Shown here piece after piece: positions 46,108 to 53,579 of a stretch of DNA of 64,000 nt. The notes below the pieces were generated by a model. The model had not been told where the DNA came from and did not search any database. It saw nothing but the letters and a program-made list of their open reading frames with translations. The stretch spans positions 124,001 to 188,000 of the forward strand of contig NZ_SNXZ01000008.1 of assembly GCF_004362825.1 (NCBI RefSeq), written 5' to 3'. The DNA comes from Labedaea rhizosphaerae (lineage in GTDB: Bacteria > Actinomycetota > Actinomycetes > Mycobacteriales > Pseudonocardiaceae). The stretch's first letter is position 1, and every line of letters begins with the position of its first letter. A program made the translations under genes and the position numbers.

Positions 46108-47229
46108 ATGGATCTGGGGGATCTTCAGTCGCTGGTCGCCGAACGGCGACGGCTTGACTTGGCGATCCTGGATGCCATTTCCGTGGTGGACTGGCGTGAA
46201 TCCGGATACTTGCATTTGTGGCAGTTCCTGATGGACGCGTTGCGGGTGGGTCGACGCGAAGCGAAGCAGTTGGAGACTCAGGTTTCGCTGTTGTGCCCGA
46301 AGGTGGGGATCACGGGTCAGGTGATCCCGGCGCAGCTTCCTGTCGCCCGTGCGGTGATGGCTGAGGGCGCGATCGCTACTGAGCACGTCACCCGGATCGC
46401 GAAGACGGTCGCCGCGGTGCCCGCCGAGCACGCCGACCAGGTCGAGGCGGATCTGGCCGAGTTGGCGCGGGAGTTCAACCCCGCTCAGCTCGCCCGCCTG
46501 GGCAAGCGCATGGTCGACGCCCTCGACCCGGATGGCGCCAAACCTGCCGACCCCACCGTGGTCGAAGCCCAGAACATCCTGGACTTGCAGGAGTGTGAGG
46601 ACGGCTCGCTGGAGGGCCGGTTCACGTTGGGCGCGGAGACGGCTGCTGTCTTGCGGCCTCTGCTGTCGTCGTTGACTGCGCCGCAGCCGGGCGATGACCG
46701 TACCTTGGTCGAGCGTCAGGGTGATGCGTTGGCCGAGGTGATCCGCTTCGCCGCCGACTCCGGTCAGGCCCCGATGGAGGGTGGCGAACGCCCGCACATC
46801 GCGGTCACGGTCTCCCTGGAGACCTTGCAGACCGCGATCGGCAAGGCCACCCTCGACGACGCCCGGTGGATGACTCCGGAGCAGGCCCGCCGCTTTGCTT
46901 GCGACGCCGAAATCATCCCGGTCGTGCTCGGCACGAACTCGCAGCCGATCGATATCGGCGAATCGAAACGCCTGGCCGACAAGCGATTGCGTAGAGCGCT
47001 AGCGATCCGGGATCAAGGTTGCGCGGTCCCGGGGTGTGAGCGAACACCGAACCAATGTCACGCCCATCATATTCAACATTGGGCTGACGGAGGGTTGACC
47101 AGGTTGGACAACATGGTGTTGGTGTGTCAGTTCCACCATCGCCTGATCCATCATGCCGGGTGGACGGTACATATGGGCAACGGCTTGCCGGTCTTCACCA
47201 AGCCACCCTGGGCGCAAACCGCCGCTTGA
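46108..47229 (+). CDS. DUF222 / HNH endonuclease, 13E12 repeat family
   Basis: A 373-residue protein. The N-terminal DUF222 region covers about 1-260 and contains GRREAKQLETQVSLL and VARAVMAEGAIATEHVTRIAK. The C-terminal HNH nuclease has AVPGCERTPNQCHAHHIQHWADGGLTRLDNMVLVCQFHHRLIHH, given here only as its key residues: Cys, His-His, Asn and His-His. Codon use is less GC-biased than in its neighbours. This is the REP13E12 family, multi-copy in mycobacteria and Pseudonocardiales. Large palindromes lie on both sides. The ATG at 46108 probably lacks a leader. Confidence 0.88.
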   Translation: MDLGDLQSLVAERRRLDLAILDAISVVDWRESGYLHLWQFLMDALRVGRREAKQLETQVSLLCPKVGITGQVIPAQLPVARAVMAEGAIATEHVTRIAKTVAAVPAEHADQVEADLAELAREFNPAQLARLGKRMVDALDPDGAKPADPTVVEAQNILDLQECEDGSLEGRFTLGAETAAVLRPLLSSLTAPQPGDDRTLVERQGDALAEVIRFAADSGQAPMEGGERPHIAVTVSLETLQTAIGKATLDDARWMTPEQARRFACDAEIIPVVLGTNSQPIDIGESKRLADKRLRRALAIRDQGCAVPGCERTPNQCHAHHIQHWADGGLTRLDNMVLVCQFHHRLIHHAGWTVHMGNGLPVFTKPPWAQTAA

Positions 47230-47279
47230 CCCTCGCGCAGCGGCTGGCCACCAGCGAGACCAAGCAAACGTGGTGTGCT

Positions 47280-47399
47280 GGGTTCGGTTTTACACGGGGC
47301 ACGGCGGCCGTACGCTGGTCGGCAAGCAAGGGCAGGCCTGCCTGCCCCTTGTTTCGCGCTTGCTGGCCGCCGTGGGGGTCCCCGTGTCAAACCGAACCC
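47280..47399. repeat. 120-nt nested palindromic element
   Basis: The outer arms GGGTTCGGTTTTACACGGGG (47280-47299) and its complement (47380-47399) differ at one base. CACGGCGGCC (47300-47309) pairs perfectly with GGCCGCCGTG (47365-47374). GCAAGC pairs with GCTTGC, and the tip is AAGGGCAGGC with GCCTGCCCCTT. It begins 51 bases after the HNH gene. Its sequence is unrelated to the element at 45857, but the nested plan is similar. Confidence 0.72.
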
Positions 47400-47453
47400 A
47401 CCCGGCCGCTGAACAAGCTGTATCAGCAGGCCCGCCGACTGCATCCGTCTGGC

Positions 47454-48257
47454 ATGACCGCTCAACAAGTACTCGAGGACCACGGCATCGTGCGTCCTGG
47501 CGAGGTCGTCGAACTGGCCGCGCTGGCCGGGCTGGAGTTGGCCGCCGCCGTCACGTTGCTTGAGCTGGAATCAGGGGGCGGACACAACGTCTGGGGCCAC
47601 GACGGCGTCGACACCGGCGGCATCTACGTCAAGGGCGCCGAGGTCACCAAGGACGTCTACCTCAAGTACAAAGCCCGCCGCCACGAGCTGGGGCTGCAGG
47701 GCGTCGGCCCCACCCAGCTCACCTCGGCCGGGTTCCAGGACAAGGCCGACGACGCGGGCGGGTGCTGGGACTGGCGGGTCAACTGCTCGGTCGGGTTCGG
47801 CATCCTCGCCGCGCACGTCTCCGGGCACGGTCTGCACGACGGGTTCCGCCGCTACAACGGCTCGGGCGACGCGGCCGAGCGCTACGCCGACAAGGCCGAC
47901 GCCGGTGTCAAGCGGTGGCGCGGGCTGCTCGCCGGCACCTCTTCCACTCCGTCCACTATGGAGGATGACACCATGGTCAGCGCACCGCCCGGCACCAACG
48001 ACCACATCGACATCATCGTCCGCGGCCGCACCAAGCTCTACCTTGCCTGCTCCTACAACCAGACCGTCGACGTCCACCACATCGACTTCTGGGGCGACAC
48101 CCCACAGCTGGGCGGCGAGGGCCAAGGCGTCGGCGGGGCGCGGAAGGCCTTCCGGCTGGACGCCAACCGGCCCGGCCCCATCGCGATCCCGCCGAACGCC
48201 TCGATGGCCACCATCCGCTACACCGCGCAGCACTCGTTCGGCATCGGCGTCGTCTGA
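47454..48257 (+). CDS. Lysozyme-like peptidoglycan hydrolase, possibly 5-prime truncated
   Basis: A 267-residue protein. The catalytic domain has LLELESGGGHNVWGHD (Glu39 as likely acid), GVGPTQLTSAGF and CWDWRVNCSVGFGILAAHV, as in actinophage endolysins and lytic transglycosylases. A linker at about 160-180 leads to a C-terminal beta domain (HIDIIVRGRTKLYLACSYN). No signal peptide is seen. The first ATG has no ribosome-binding site, and conserved-looking residues NKLYQQARRLHPSG precede it in frame, directly after the palindrome ending at 47399. The native start may be lost or non-standard. Confidence 0.72.
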   Translation: MTAQQVLEDHGIVRPGEVVELAALAGLELAAAVTLLELESGGGHNVWGHDGVDTGGIYVKGAEVTKDVYLKYKARRHELGLQGVGPTQLTSAGFQDKADDAGGCWDWRVNCSVGFGILAAHVSGHGLHDGFRRYNGSGDAAERYADKADAGVKRWRGLLAGTSSTPSTMEDDTMVSAPPGTNDHIDIIVRGRTKLYLACSYNQTVDVHHIDFWGDTPQLGGEGQGVGGARKAFRLDANRPGPIAIPPNASMATIRYTAQHSFGIGVV

Positions 48258-48259
48258 GC

Positions 48260-48757
48260 TCAGCCCGGGATGTCGAACCCGCCCTCGCGCAGCCAAGCCG
48301 CGCTCTGCCCGTTCGGATCCATCGGCAGCGCCGCCGTCATCACCACGCGGGTGTTCTCCGGCGTGATCACCGTCAACTCCCGCGAGTTCCACGGCATCTC
48401 CCGCGGCCCGCTGGTGCAGCCGGGCACCAGCTCCTCGCACCGCTTCGCGATCTCGTCGAGCTGGCTCAGCACGCACGCGAAGCTGACGCCGGCACTCGTC
48501 CCCGAAGGCTCGGCGCCGGGGAACAACAACACGTCCTGAAAGGCCCAGCGCCGCAGGTGCGTCATCTGCCCGGGGATGCTGAAGAGGTCGATGAACCCCA
48601 GCCCCCGCAACCAGAACTCCCGAGACGCGTCGAAGTCGTGGGTCTGGACGTTCAGGAACATCGGCATCCCGTAGATGCCCCGGTAGGGCTCGGGCGCCTG
48701 CGCATCCAGCGCGGGCATGGGCACCGGGCTCACGAATTCGTTCATGGTCCCGATCAT
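48260..48757 (-). CDS. VOC-family (glyoxalase-like) protein
   Basis: A 165-residue vicinal-oxygen-chelate protein with MPMFLNVQTHDFDASREFWLRGLGF in the first beta-alpha-beta unit and SFACVLSQLDEIAKRCEEL with ELTVITPENTRVVM in the second. Metal-site residues resemble resistance or antidote proteins more than true glyoxalase, so the substrate is unknown. Two starts are possible, 48757 and 48745; GGAGGG lies three bases before the first. That site is inside a hairpin (48761-48779). Confidence 0.82.
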   Translation of the reverse strand: MIGTMNEFVSPVPMPALDAQAPEPYRGIYGMPMFLNVQTHDFDASREFWLRGLGFIDLFSIPGQMTHLRRWAFQDVLLFPGAEPSGTSAGVSFACVLSQLDEIAKRCEELVPGCTSGPREMPWNSRELTVITPENTRVVMTAALPMDPNGQSAAWLREGGFDIPG

Positions 48758-48760
48758 CAA

Positions 48761-48779
48761 CCCTCCAGCCGCTGGAGGG
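48761..48779 (-). promoter_or_regulatory. Hairpin covering the VOC ribosome-binding site
   Basis: CCCTCCAGC and GCTGGAGGG are perfect nine-base arms around a single C. On the mRNA the GGAGGG Shine-Dalgarno sequence forms one arm, so it would be sequestered, or the dyad may be a DNA operator. Confidence 0.5.
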
Positions 48780-48835
48780 TCAAACGCGCACCAGCGTTCA
48801 ATCCACCCGGGTGACGCCCGGATGACACTGGGCGC

Positions 48836-49240
48836 ATGCGGTTCGACACGAAGATCGCCGTCGCGGTGCGCCGCGACCTGGCGGTGTGGCAGAAGCTGAA
48901 CGTCACGGCATTCCTGGCCAGCGGCATCGCGGCCGGCGTACCCGAGCTGATCGGCAAGCCCTACGAGGACGCCGACGGCAACACCTACCTGGCGTTGCTC
49001 GGCCAGCCCGTCCTCGTCTTCACCGGCGACGACCTGCACGCCGCCTTCACGCGGGCGACCGGCCGCGGGCTGCCGGTCGCCGTCTACACCGACGACATGT
49101 TCGGCACCGGCAACGACGAGGACAACCGCGCTGTGGTGCGCGCCGTCGCCGCGGGTGAATTGCGCCTGGCCGGCTTCGCCGTGCACGGGCCCCGCAATGC
49201 CGTCGACAAGATCTGCAAAGGCTTGGCACTGCACGAATAG
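48836..49240 (+). CDS. DUF2000 family protein
   Basis: A 134-residue protein of the DUF2000 group, related in fold to peptidyl-tRNA hydrolase 2. It starts MRFDTKIAVAVRRDLAVWQKLNVTAFLASG and ends near AVHGPRNAVDKICKGLALHE, both typical. Activity is not known. It is divergent from the VOC gene, with about 78 bases between them. Confidence 0.82.
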   Translation: MRFDTKIAVAVRRDLAVWQKLNVTAFLASGIAAGVPELIGKPYEDADGNTYLALLGQPVLVFTGDDLHAAFTRATGRGLPVAVYTDDMFGTGNDEDNRAVVRAVAAGELRLAGFAVHGPRNAVDKICKGLALHE

Positions 49241-49316
49241 GTCTTTCGGCACGTATCTGCGCCCCTGATCGTCCGCTCCTCCGAGCACCACCCCATGCTC
49301 GTGAAGGAGCCAGGAG

Positions 49317-50129
49317 ATGACGAGCCCGAGGCCACACCAGATCGGCCGGTTCGGCTGGGTCCCCGACCTGCCGGACGCCCGCGACCACCTCTACGCCGCG
49401 CCGCGGATCGCGGTCGCCGAGCTGCCGGACAAGGTCGATCTGCGTGACGGCATGTCGAAGGCCTACGACCAGGGCCGGATCGGCAGCTGCACGGCCAACG
49501 CGATCGGCGCCGCGTTCCAGTTCGCGCTGAACAAGCAGAAGCTGCCCGACTTCATGCCTTCGCGCCTGTTCATCTACTACAACGAGCGCGCCATGGAAGG
49601 CAGCGTGCCCTACGACTCCGGCGCCATGATCCGCGACGGCGTCAAGAGCCTGCGCAAGCTCGGCGTGTGCACCGAGGACGAGTGGCCCTACGACGACACC
49701 CCGCCCGAGTTCGACGGCGGCACCTGGCCCGAGGGTGCCAAGGCGGGCACGATGCCCGGCAAGGACTGCTACAAGTCCGCGCTGGGCAACCGCGCGACGT
49801 CCTACCAGCGCGTGACGCCCGTGCTCAGCGAAATGCAGGGCTGCCTCGCCGATGGCTACCCGTTCGTCTTCGGGTTCTCGGTCTACTCGAGCTTCATGAG
49901 CGAGGAGGTCGCCCACTCCGGCGTGGTGCCGATGCCGAAGTCCGACGAGCAGCTGCTCGGCGGGCACGCCGTGCTCGCGGTCGGCTACGACGCCAAGACG
50001 CAGCGGTTCCTGGTGCGCAACTCGTGGGGCATCCGCTGGGGCCAGGACGGTTACTTCACCATGCCGTTCTCATACCTGACCACGCGCGGGCTCGCCTCCG
50101 ACTTCTGGACCATCCGCGTCGTCACCTGA
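49317..50129 (+). CDS. C1 (papain-like) cysteine peptidase without signal peptide
   Basis: A 270-residue papain-family protein. Gln52 and the nucleophile Cys58 are in DQGRIGSCTANA, the catalytic His217 is in LGGHAVLAVGY, and Asn235 is in VRNSWGIRWGQDG. The propeptide is very short (PHQIGRFGWVPDLPDARD), and no signal sequence or transmembrane helix is present, so it acts in the cytoplasm or is released in another way. GGAG precedes the ATG. Bacterial relatives are scattered and their substrates are unknown. Confidence 0.88.
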   Translation: MTSPRPHQIGRFGWVPDLPDARDHLYAAPRIAVAELPDKVDLRDGMSKAYDQGRIGSCTANAIGAAFQFALNKQKLPDFMPSRLFIYYNERAMEGSVPYDSGAMIRDGVKSLRKLGVCTEDEWPYDDTPPEFDGGTWPEGAKAGTMPGKDCYKSALGNRATSYQRVTPVLSEMQGCLADGYPFVFGFSVYSSFMSEEVAHSGVVPMPKSDEQLLGGHAVLAVGYDAKTQRFLVRNSWGIRWGQDGYFTMPFSYLTTRGLASDFWTIRVVT

Positions 50130-50148
50130 GCGGGTAGCGTCCCGACCC

Positions 50149-50490
50149 GTGACGCTCGATGACCTGATCGCGTATTGCCTCGCCAAACCCGGAGCCGAGG
50201 AGACCTACCCGTGGGGCGACGGGGAACTGGTCGCCAAGGTGGGCGGCAAGGCATTCGCGTTCATCGGCATCGAGGCCGCGTCGGTCGGGTTGAAGTGCGG
50301 CGCTTCGGCGGACGAAGCCGACGAGTGGCGCAGGCGCTACCCGGACGCGATCACCACGAGTGCCTACATCGGACGGTACGGGTGGAACCGGGTCGAACTG
50401 GCCGGTGTGCCCGCCGACGACGTTCGTGAGCTGGTCGACCGGTCCTACCAGGACATCGTGGCCCGGTTGCCCAAGTCCAAGCGCCCCTAG
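50149..50490 (+). CDS. MmcQ/YjbR family protein
   Basis: A 113-residue protein of the MmcQ/YjbR fold. It starts MTLDDLIAYCLAKPGAEETYPWGDGELVAKVGGKAFAFIG, and AYIGRYGWNRVELAG follows. Members are described as small DNA-binding-like (CyaY-like fold) proteins of uncertain role. It starts with a GTG 19 bases after the peptidase stop, and its own stop overlaps the convergent SnoaL-like gene by four bases. Confidence 0.87.
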   Translation: MTLDDLIAYCLAKPGAEETYPWGDGELVAKVGGKAFAFIGIEAASVGLKCGASADEADEWRRRYPDAITTSAYIGRYGWNRVELAGVPADDVRELVDRSYQDIVARLPKSKRP

Positions 50491-50873
50491 GCCAGGGCTC
50501 GGGCGATCGCGGCCTTGTCCTGGTACTCGCGCCAGCCGACCACCAGGCCGTCGCGCACGCGCAGGACGCCGACGAACGGCGCCGTGGCGGTGCGGCCGGT
50601 GGCCAGCACGGTTCCCGTCAGTTCGTACTCGACCACCAGGACCTCGGGATCGGTCGTCTCGTGCAGCGCGGTGACCCGCTGGTTGTCCAGGGTGAACGGC
50701 AGGTTCGCGCGCTCGGCCGTGGCGAACTCCAGCCAGGCCGCCTTGCCCTCGATGCGGCGCGGCCGGTCTTGCGGCGCGAACGGCTCTTCGATGACCACGT
50801 CGTCGGCCAGCAGTTCGGGGTGCAGGCCGCCGGTCAGGTTCATCGACTCGAAGACCTCGCGTGCGGTGGTCAT
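50487..50873 (-). CDS. SnoaL/NTF2-like protein
   Basis: A 128-residue small cone-shaped barrel protein (NTF2 superfamily): ELLADDVVIEEPFAPQDRPRRIEGKAAWLEF in the first half and VLVVEYELTGTVLATGRTATAPFVGVLRVRDGLVVGWREYQD in the second, given as hallmarks. Relatives are isomerases or hydrolases such as SnoaL and limonene-epoxide hydrolase. AGGAGG precedes the ATG. It is divergent from a TetR gene, and two operator copies lie between them, so it is probably repressed by that regulator. Confidence 0.85.
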   Translation of the reverse strand: MTTAREVFESMNLTGGLHPELLADDVVIEEPFAPQDRPRRIEGKAAWLEFATAERANLPFTLDNQRVTALHETTDPEVLVVEYELTGTVLATGRTATAPFVGVLRVRDGLVVGWREYQDKAAIARALA

Positions 50874-50887
50874 GTCCGCCTCCTAAG

Positions 50888-50931
50888 ATGAGTGGCAACT
50901 CAGTATCGGACGATAATGAGTCGCGACTCAT
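50888..50931. promoter_or_regulatory. Twin operator dyads between SnoaL-like and TetR genes
   Basis: ATGAGTGGCAACTCA (50888-50902) and the perfect dyad ATGAGTCGCGACTCAT (50916-50931) have centres 28 bases apart. They are almost identical and lie in the short divergent region, so they are very likely the binding sites of the adjacent TetR protein. Confidence 0.75.
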
Positions 50932-50947
50932 GTTTCAAGGGGTGGTC

Positions 50948-51460
50948 ATGCGCGCCGACGCGCAGCGCAACCGGGACCGCATCCTGGCCGCGGCGCAGGA
51001 CGTCTTCGCCGAGCACGGCGCCGCCGCGTCGACCGAGGAGGTCGCGCGGCGGGCGGGGGTGGCCATCGGCACGGTGTTCCGGCACTTCCCGACCAAGCCG
51101 GACCTGCTCGCCGCGATCATGAAGGCGCGGCTGGCCGAGATCACCGCGCGGGCGGAGGAGCTCACCGGCGACCCGGCGGGCGGGTTGTTCGCGTTCTTCG
51201 ATGAGCTCGCCGAGATCGCCGCGGCCACCCGGACGGTGGTCGAGTTGCTCGGGATGGACGTCGCCGATCCGGTCGCGTCGCTCGGCGGTGCCGTGCTTCC
51301 GTTGCTGGACAACGCCAAACGCGCCGGGACGGTGCGCGACGACGTGCGCCTCGACGAGGTCGTCGCGCTACTCGTCGCCGTCTGCCGAGGCGGCTGGGAC
51401 GCCGACCTGCGCGAGCGGACCCTGCGCATCGTCTTCGCCGGGTTGCGTGGCCACCAGTGA
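50948..51460 (+). CDS. TetR-family regulator
   Basis: A 170-residue TetR protein. The helix-turn-helix reads STEEVARRAGVAIGTVFRHFPTKPDLL (about 25-52). The ligand domain is short, as in regulators of SnoaL-like or reductase genes. I chose the ATG at 50948 with AAGGGG; an ATG at 50930 overlaps an operator. The last 93 bases overlap the end of the convergent MFS gene. Confidence 0.85.
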   Translation: MRADAQRNRDRILAAAQDVFAEHGAAASTEEVARRAGVAIGTVFRHFPTKPDLLAAIMKARLAEITARAEELTGDPAGGLFAFFDELAEIAAATRTVVELLGMDVADPVASLGGAVLPLLDNAKRAGTVRDDVRLDEVVALLVAVCRGGWDADLRERTLRIVFAGLRGHQ

Positions 51461-52645
51461 CCGGACGCTGCGGCTGGCCACGGCCGCGACGGTCGCGGCC
51501 AGGACCAGCACGCCGGTGCTGATCAACGCGAAGTCGGTGCCCAGTGCGCCGGCCAGCGGGCCGATGCCGATCTGTCCGATGGGGATGGCCACGAAGGACC
51601 CGAGCGCGTCGTAGGAGTACACCCGGGCGAGCCGGTCGGCGGGGACGTTCTCCTGCAGCGACACCTCCCACGCCACGCCGAACTGCTCGATCGCCATGCC
51701 GCCGACGAACATCGCGCACACCAGGACCAGGGTGTTCGGCACGCCGGCGAGCAGCAGCAACGGCAACGCGTCCACGGCGGTCAGCGCGACCCCGACCAGC
51801 AAGGCCCGCCGCGGTCGCCACCGCGCGGCGACGAACCCGCCGACGAGCGCGCCCGCCGTCTGCGCGGCCAGGACCAGGCCCCACGCGGTGCGTCCGATCG
51901 ACTCGTCGGCGACCAGCGGGCCGAGCACCTGGATGCCGCCCACGAGCGCGGCGTTGACGACCATGAACTGCAGCACGACCACCCAGACCCATGGCCGGGC
52001 AACGAATTCACGCCACCCGTCCCGCAGTTGCGTGAGCATGTCGTCGTGGTGCTCGCCCGGCGCCGGGACCGACGTGTGCAGGGCGGCGTAGCACAGGGCG
52101 GCCACCAGGAACGCGATCGCACTGGCCCCGATCGCCCAGCCGGGGCCGACCAGCGCGGCCAGCAGCCCGCCCAGCGACGAGCCGACGATGACCCCGGTGT
52201 TGGTGCCGATCCGGGCGACGGCGTTGGCGGTGCGGACGAGGTGCGCGGGCACGGTCTGCGGCGTCATCGCCGACGCCGCGGGCATCGACACCGCGGTCAC
52301 CGCACCGTTGACCAGGCTGAGCCCCATCAACAACGGGATCGACGCGAAGTGCAGCAGCACGCTCGCCGCGATCGCCGCCTGCGTCGCGGCGCCGGCCAAA
52401 GTGGCGCCACGCAACAGAAGCGCGCGGGGGAGGCGGTCGGCGAGCACGCCGCCGACCAGCAACAGGATCACGGTCGCGACCGACCGGGCGCCGACCACGA
52501 CGCCGAGGTCGACCACCGAACCGGTGAGGTCGAGGACGGCGAACGCCAGGGCGGGCGGGGCGATGCCGTTGCCCAGGTAGGCGGCGGCCCGGCCGCCGGC
52601 AAGCCGGCGGAACGCCTTGTGCCGCAACGGCTCCAGCAGCATCAC
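51368..52645 (-). CDS. MFS exporter (MFS_3/enterobactin-exporter type)
   Basis: A 425-residue transporter with about eleven or twelve hydrophobic segments. It starts LLEPLRHKAFRRLAGGRAAAYLGNGI, then ARSVATVILLLVGGVLADRLPRALLLRG (MFS motif A variant). This is the group of actinobacterial MFS proteins usually paired with an ArsR/HTH_20 regulator, as here: its ATG overlaps the regulator stop. It probably exports a toxic small molecule. The 3-prime end overlaps the TetR gene in antisense by 93 bases. Confidence 0.9.
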   Translation of the reverse strand: MMLLEPLRHKAFRRLAGGRAAAYLGNGIAPPALAFAVLDLTGSVVDLGVVVGARSVATVILLLVGGVLADRLPRALLLRGATLAGAATQAAIAASVLLHFASIPLLMGLSLVNGAVTAVSMPAASAMTPQTVPAHLVRTANAVARIGTNTGVIVGSSLGGLLAALVGPGWAIGASAIAFLVAALCYAALHTSVPAPGEHHDDMLTQLRDGWREFVARPWVWVVVLQFMVVNAALVGGIQVLGPLVADESIGRTAWGLVLAAQTAGALVGGFVAARWRPRRALLVGVALTAVDALPLLLLAGVPNTLVLVCAMFVGGMAIEQFGVAWEVSLQENVPADRLARVYSYDALGSFVAIPIGQIGIGPLAGALGTDFALISTGVLVLAATVAAVASRSVRSLVATQPGEDDAQGPLAQVGVPAASADGDE

Positions 52646-53148
52646 GGCGCCATCCGGAAGGCGGCGATGGTGGCCGAGACGTGCACGGTGCCCGCCGCTC
52701 GAGGTGTTTTGGCGGCAGCGTGCAGGCGGCTGGACGCCTCCTCCAGGCGGTCGAGGAACTCCTGCCAGGCGGCGGGGGTGACCCAGAACTCGGCATCGGT
52801 CATCGAACCGTGGGCGCCGAGCAGGCGTTGCTCGGTGCGCCGGGTCAGCTCGGCGGCCAGGGCGGTCGCGACCATCAGGTGGTCGTCGACGTCGCGGGCG
52901 CGCAGCGGCGAGTTGAACGGGTCGTGGCGGTAGCGCTTGGCCGTGCCGCCGCGGATGGTCACCTGCTCCTCGACGTGCACGAGCCCGGCCTCGTGCAGGC
53001 GGCGCAGGTGGTAGCTGATGTTGGGCTGGCTGTCGGCCAGTTCGCGTGCGATCTCGGCCGCGCTCATCGCGCTACCGGTCAGCAGCGACAGGATGCGCAG
53101 CCGCAGCGGGTGCGCGATGGCCCGCAGGCCGTGCAACGTCGTCTCCAC
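52642..53148 (-). CDS. Winged-helix ArsR-type regulator (HTH_20)
   Basis: A 168-residue regulator. The winged helix has LRAIAHPLRLRILSLLTGSAMSAAEIARELADSQPNISYHLRRLHEAGLV at about 5-55, shown here by its hallmarks. The C-terminal part (about 85-165) is helical. There are no ArsR metal-site cysteines. The start is uncertain: GTG at 53148 or TTG at 53184. It is co-transcribed with the MFS gene and probably represses it. Confidence 0.84.
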   Translation of the reverse strand: METTLHGLRAIAHPLRLRILSLLTGSAMSAAEIARELADSQPNISYHLRRLHEAGLVHVEEQVTIRGGTAKRYRHDPFNSPLRARDVDDHLMVATALAAELTRRTEQRLLGAHGSMTDAEFWVTPAAWQEFLDRLEEASSRLHAAAKTPRAAGTVHVSATIAAFRMAP

Positions 53149-53199
53149 CGGGCGAGTGTGTGACCGCCCGGCGTGGACGCGCAAACATGTCTTTGGGGG

Positions 53200-53418
53200 T
53201 CAGGGCGCGCGGTGCTTGCTCTCCGCCGCCGGGGAGTGCCGGTCGGTGGCCTTCGCCTGCCCGTGTTGCGCCGCGGCCATCTCGCGCAGGAGCTCGTCGA
53301 AGATCGGCGTGGACATGCCGGCCACCGCGGTCGCCGTGCTCGCCGTGGCGGACGCCGACGCCGTGCCCACCCCCTCCGCGGTCTGCTTCGCCGACCGTGT
53401 TCTTTGCTGCTCTGCCAC
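53200..53418 (-). CDS. Small hypothetical protein with TPIFDELLREM motif
   Basis: A 72-residue hydrophilic protein. It starts VAEQQRTRSAKQT, has an Ala/Thr/Ser-rich linker (GTASASATASTATAVAG), then STPIFDELLREMAAAQ and a basic tail. The linker plus TPIFDEL pattern looks like a real protein, not an antisense frame, but the ribosome-binding site is weak. The function is unknown. Confidence 0.4.
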   Translation of the reverse strand: MAEQQRTRSAKQTAEGVGTASASATASTATAVAGMSTPIFDELLREMAAAQHGQAKATDRHSPAAESKHRAP

Positions 53419-53579
53419 CCCTGCCGCCTTTCGCGAGCGCTTCGCACCCTGCCCAGAACTGGGCAAACTCCCAGGCGACAGCCTGTCAGATCGCGATCTC
53501 CACGATTGGGTGAACCGCCGAACCTGTGAGAAACCACTCGATGTAGCAGTCGCTGGACCTCGTGGGTGAAGATGACCGC

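Noticed and set aside
47124-47453. N-terminal extension of the lysozyme-like frame
   Set aside because: Most of it crosses the HNH gene and the palindrome and has no protein-like composition before about 47412.
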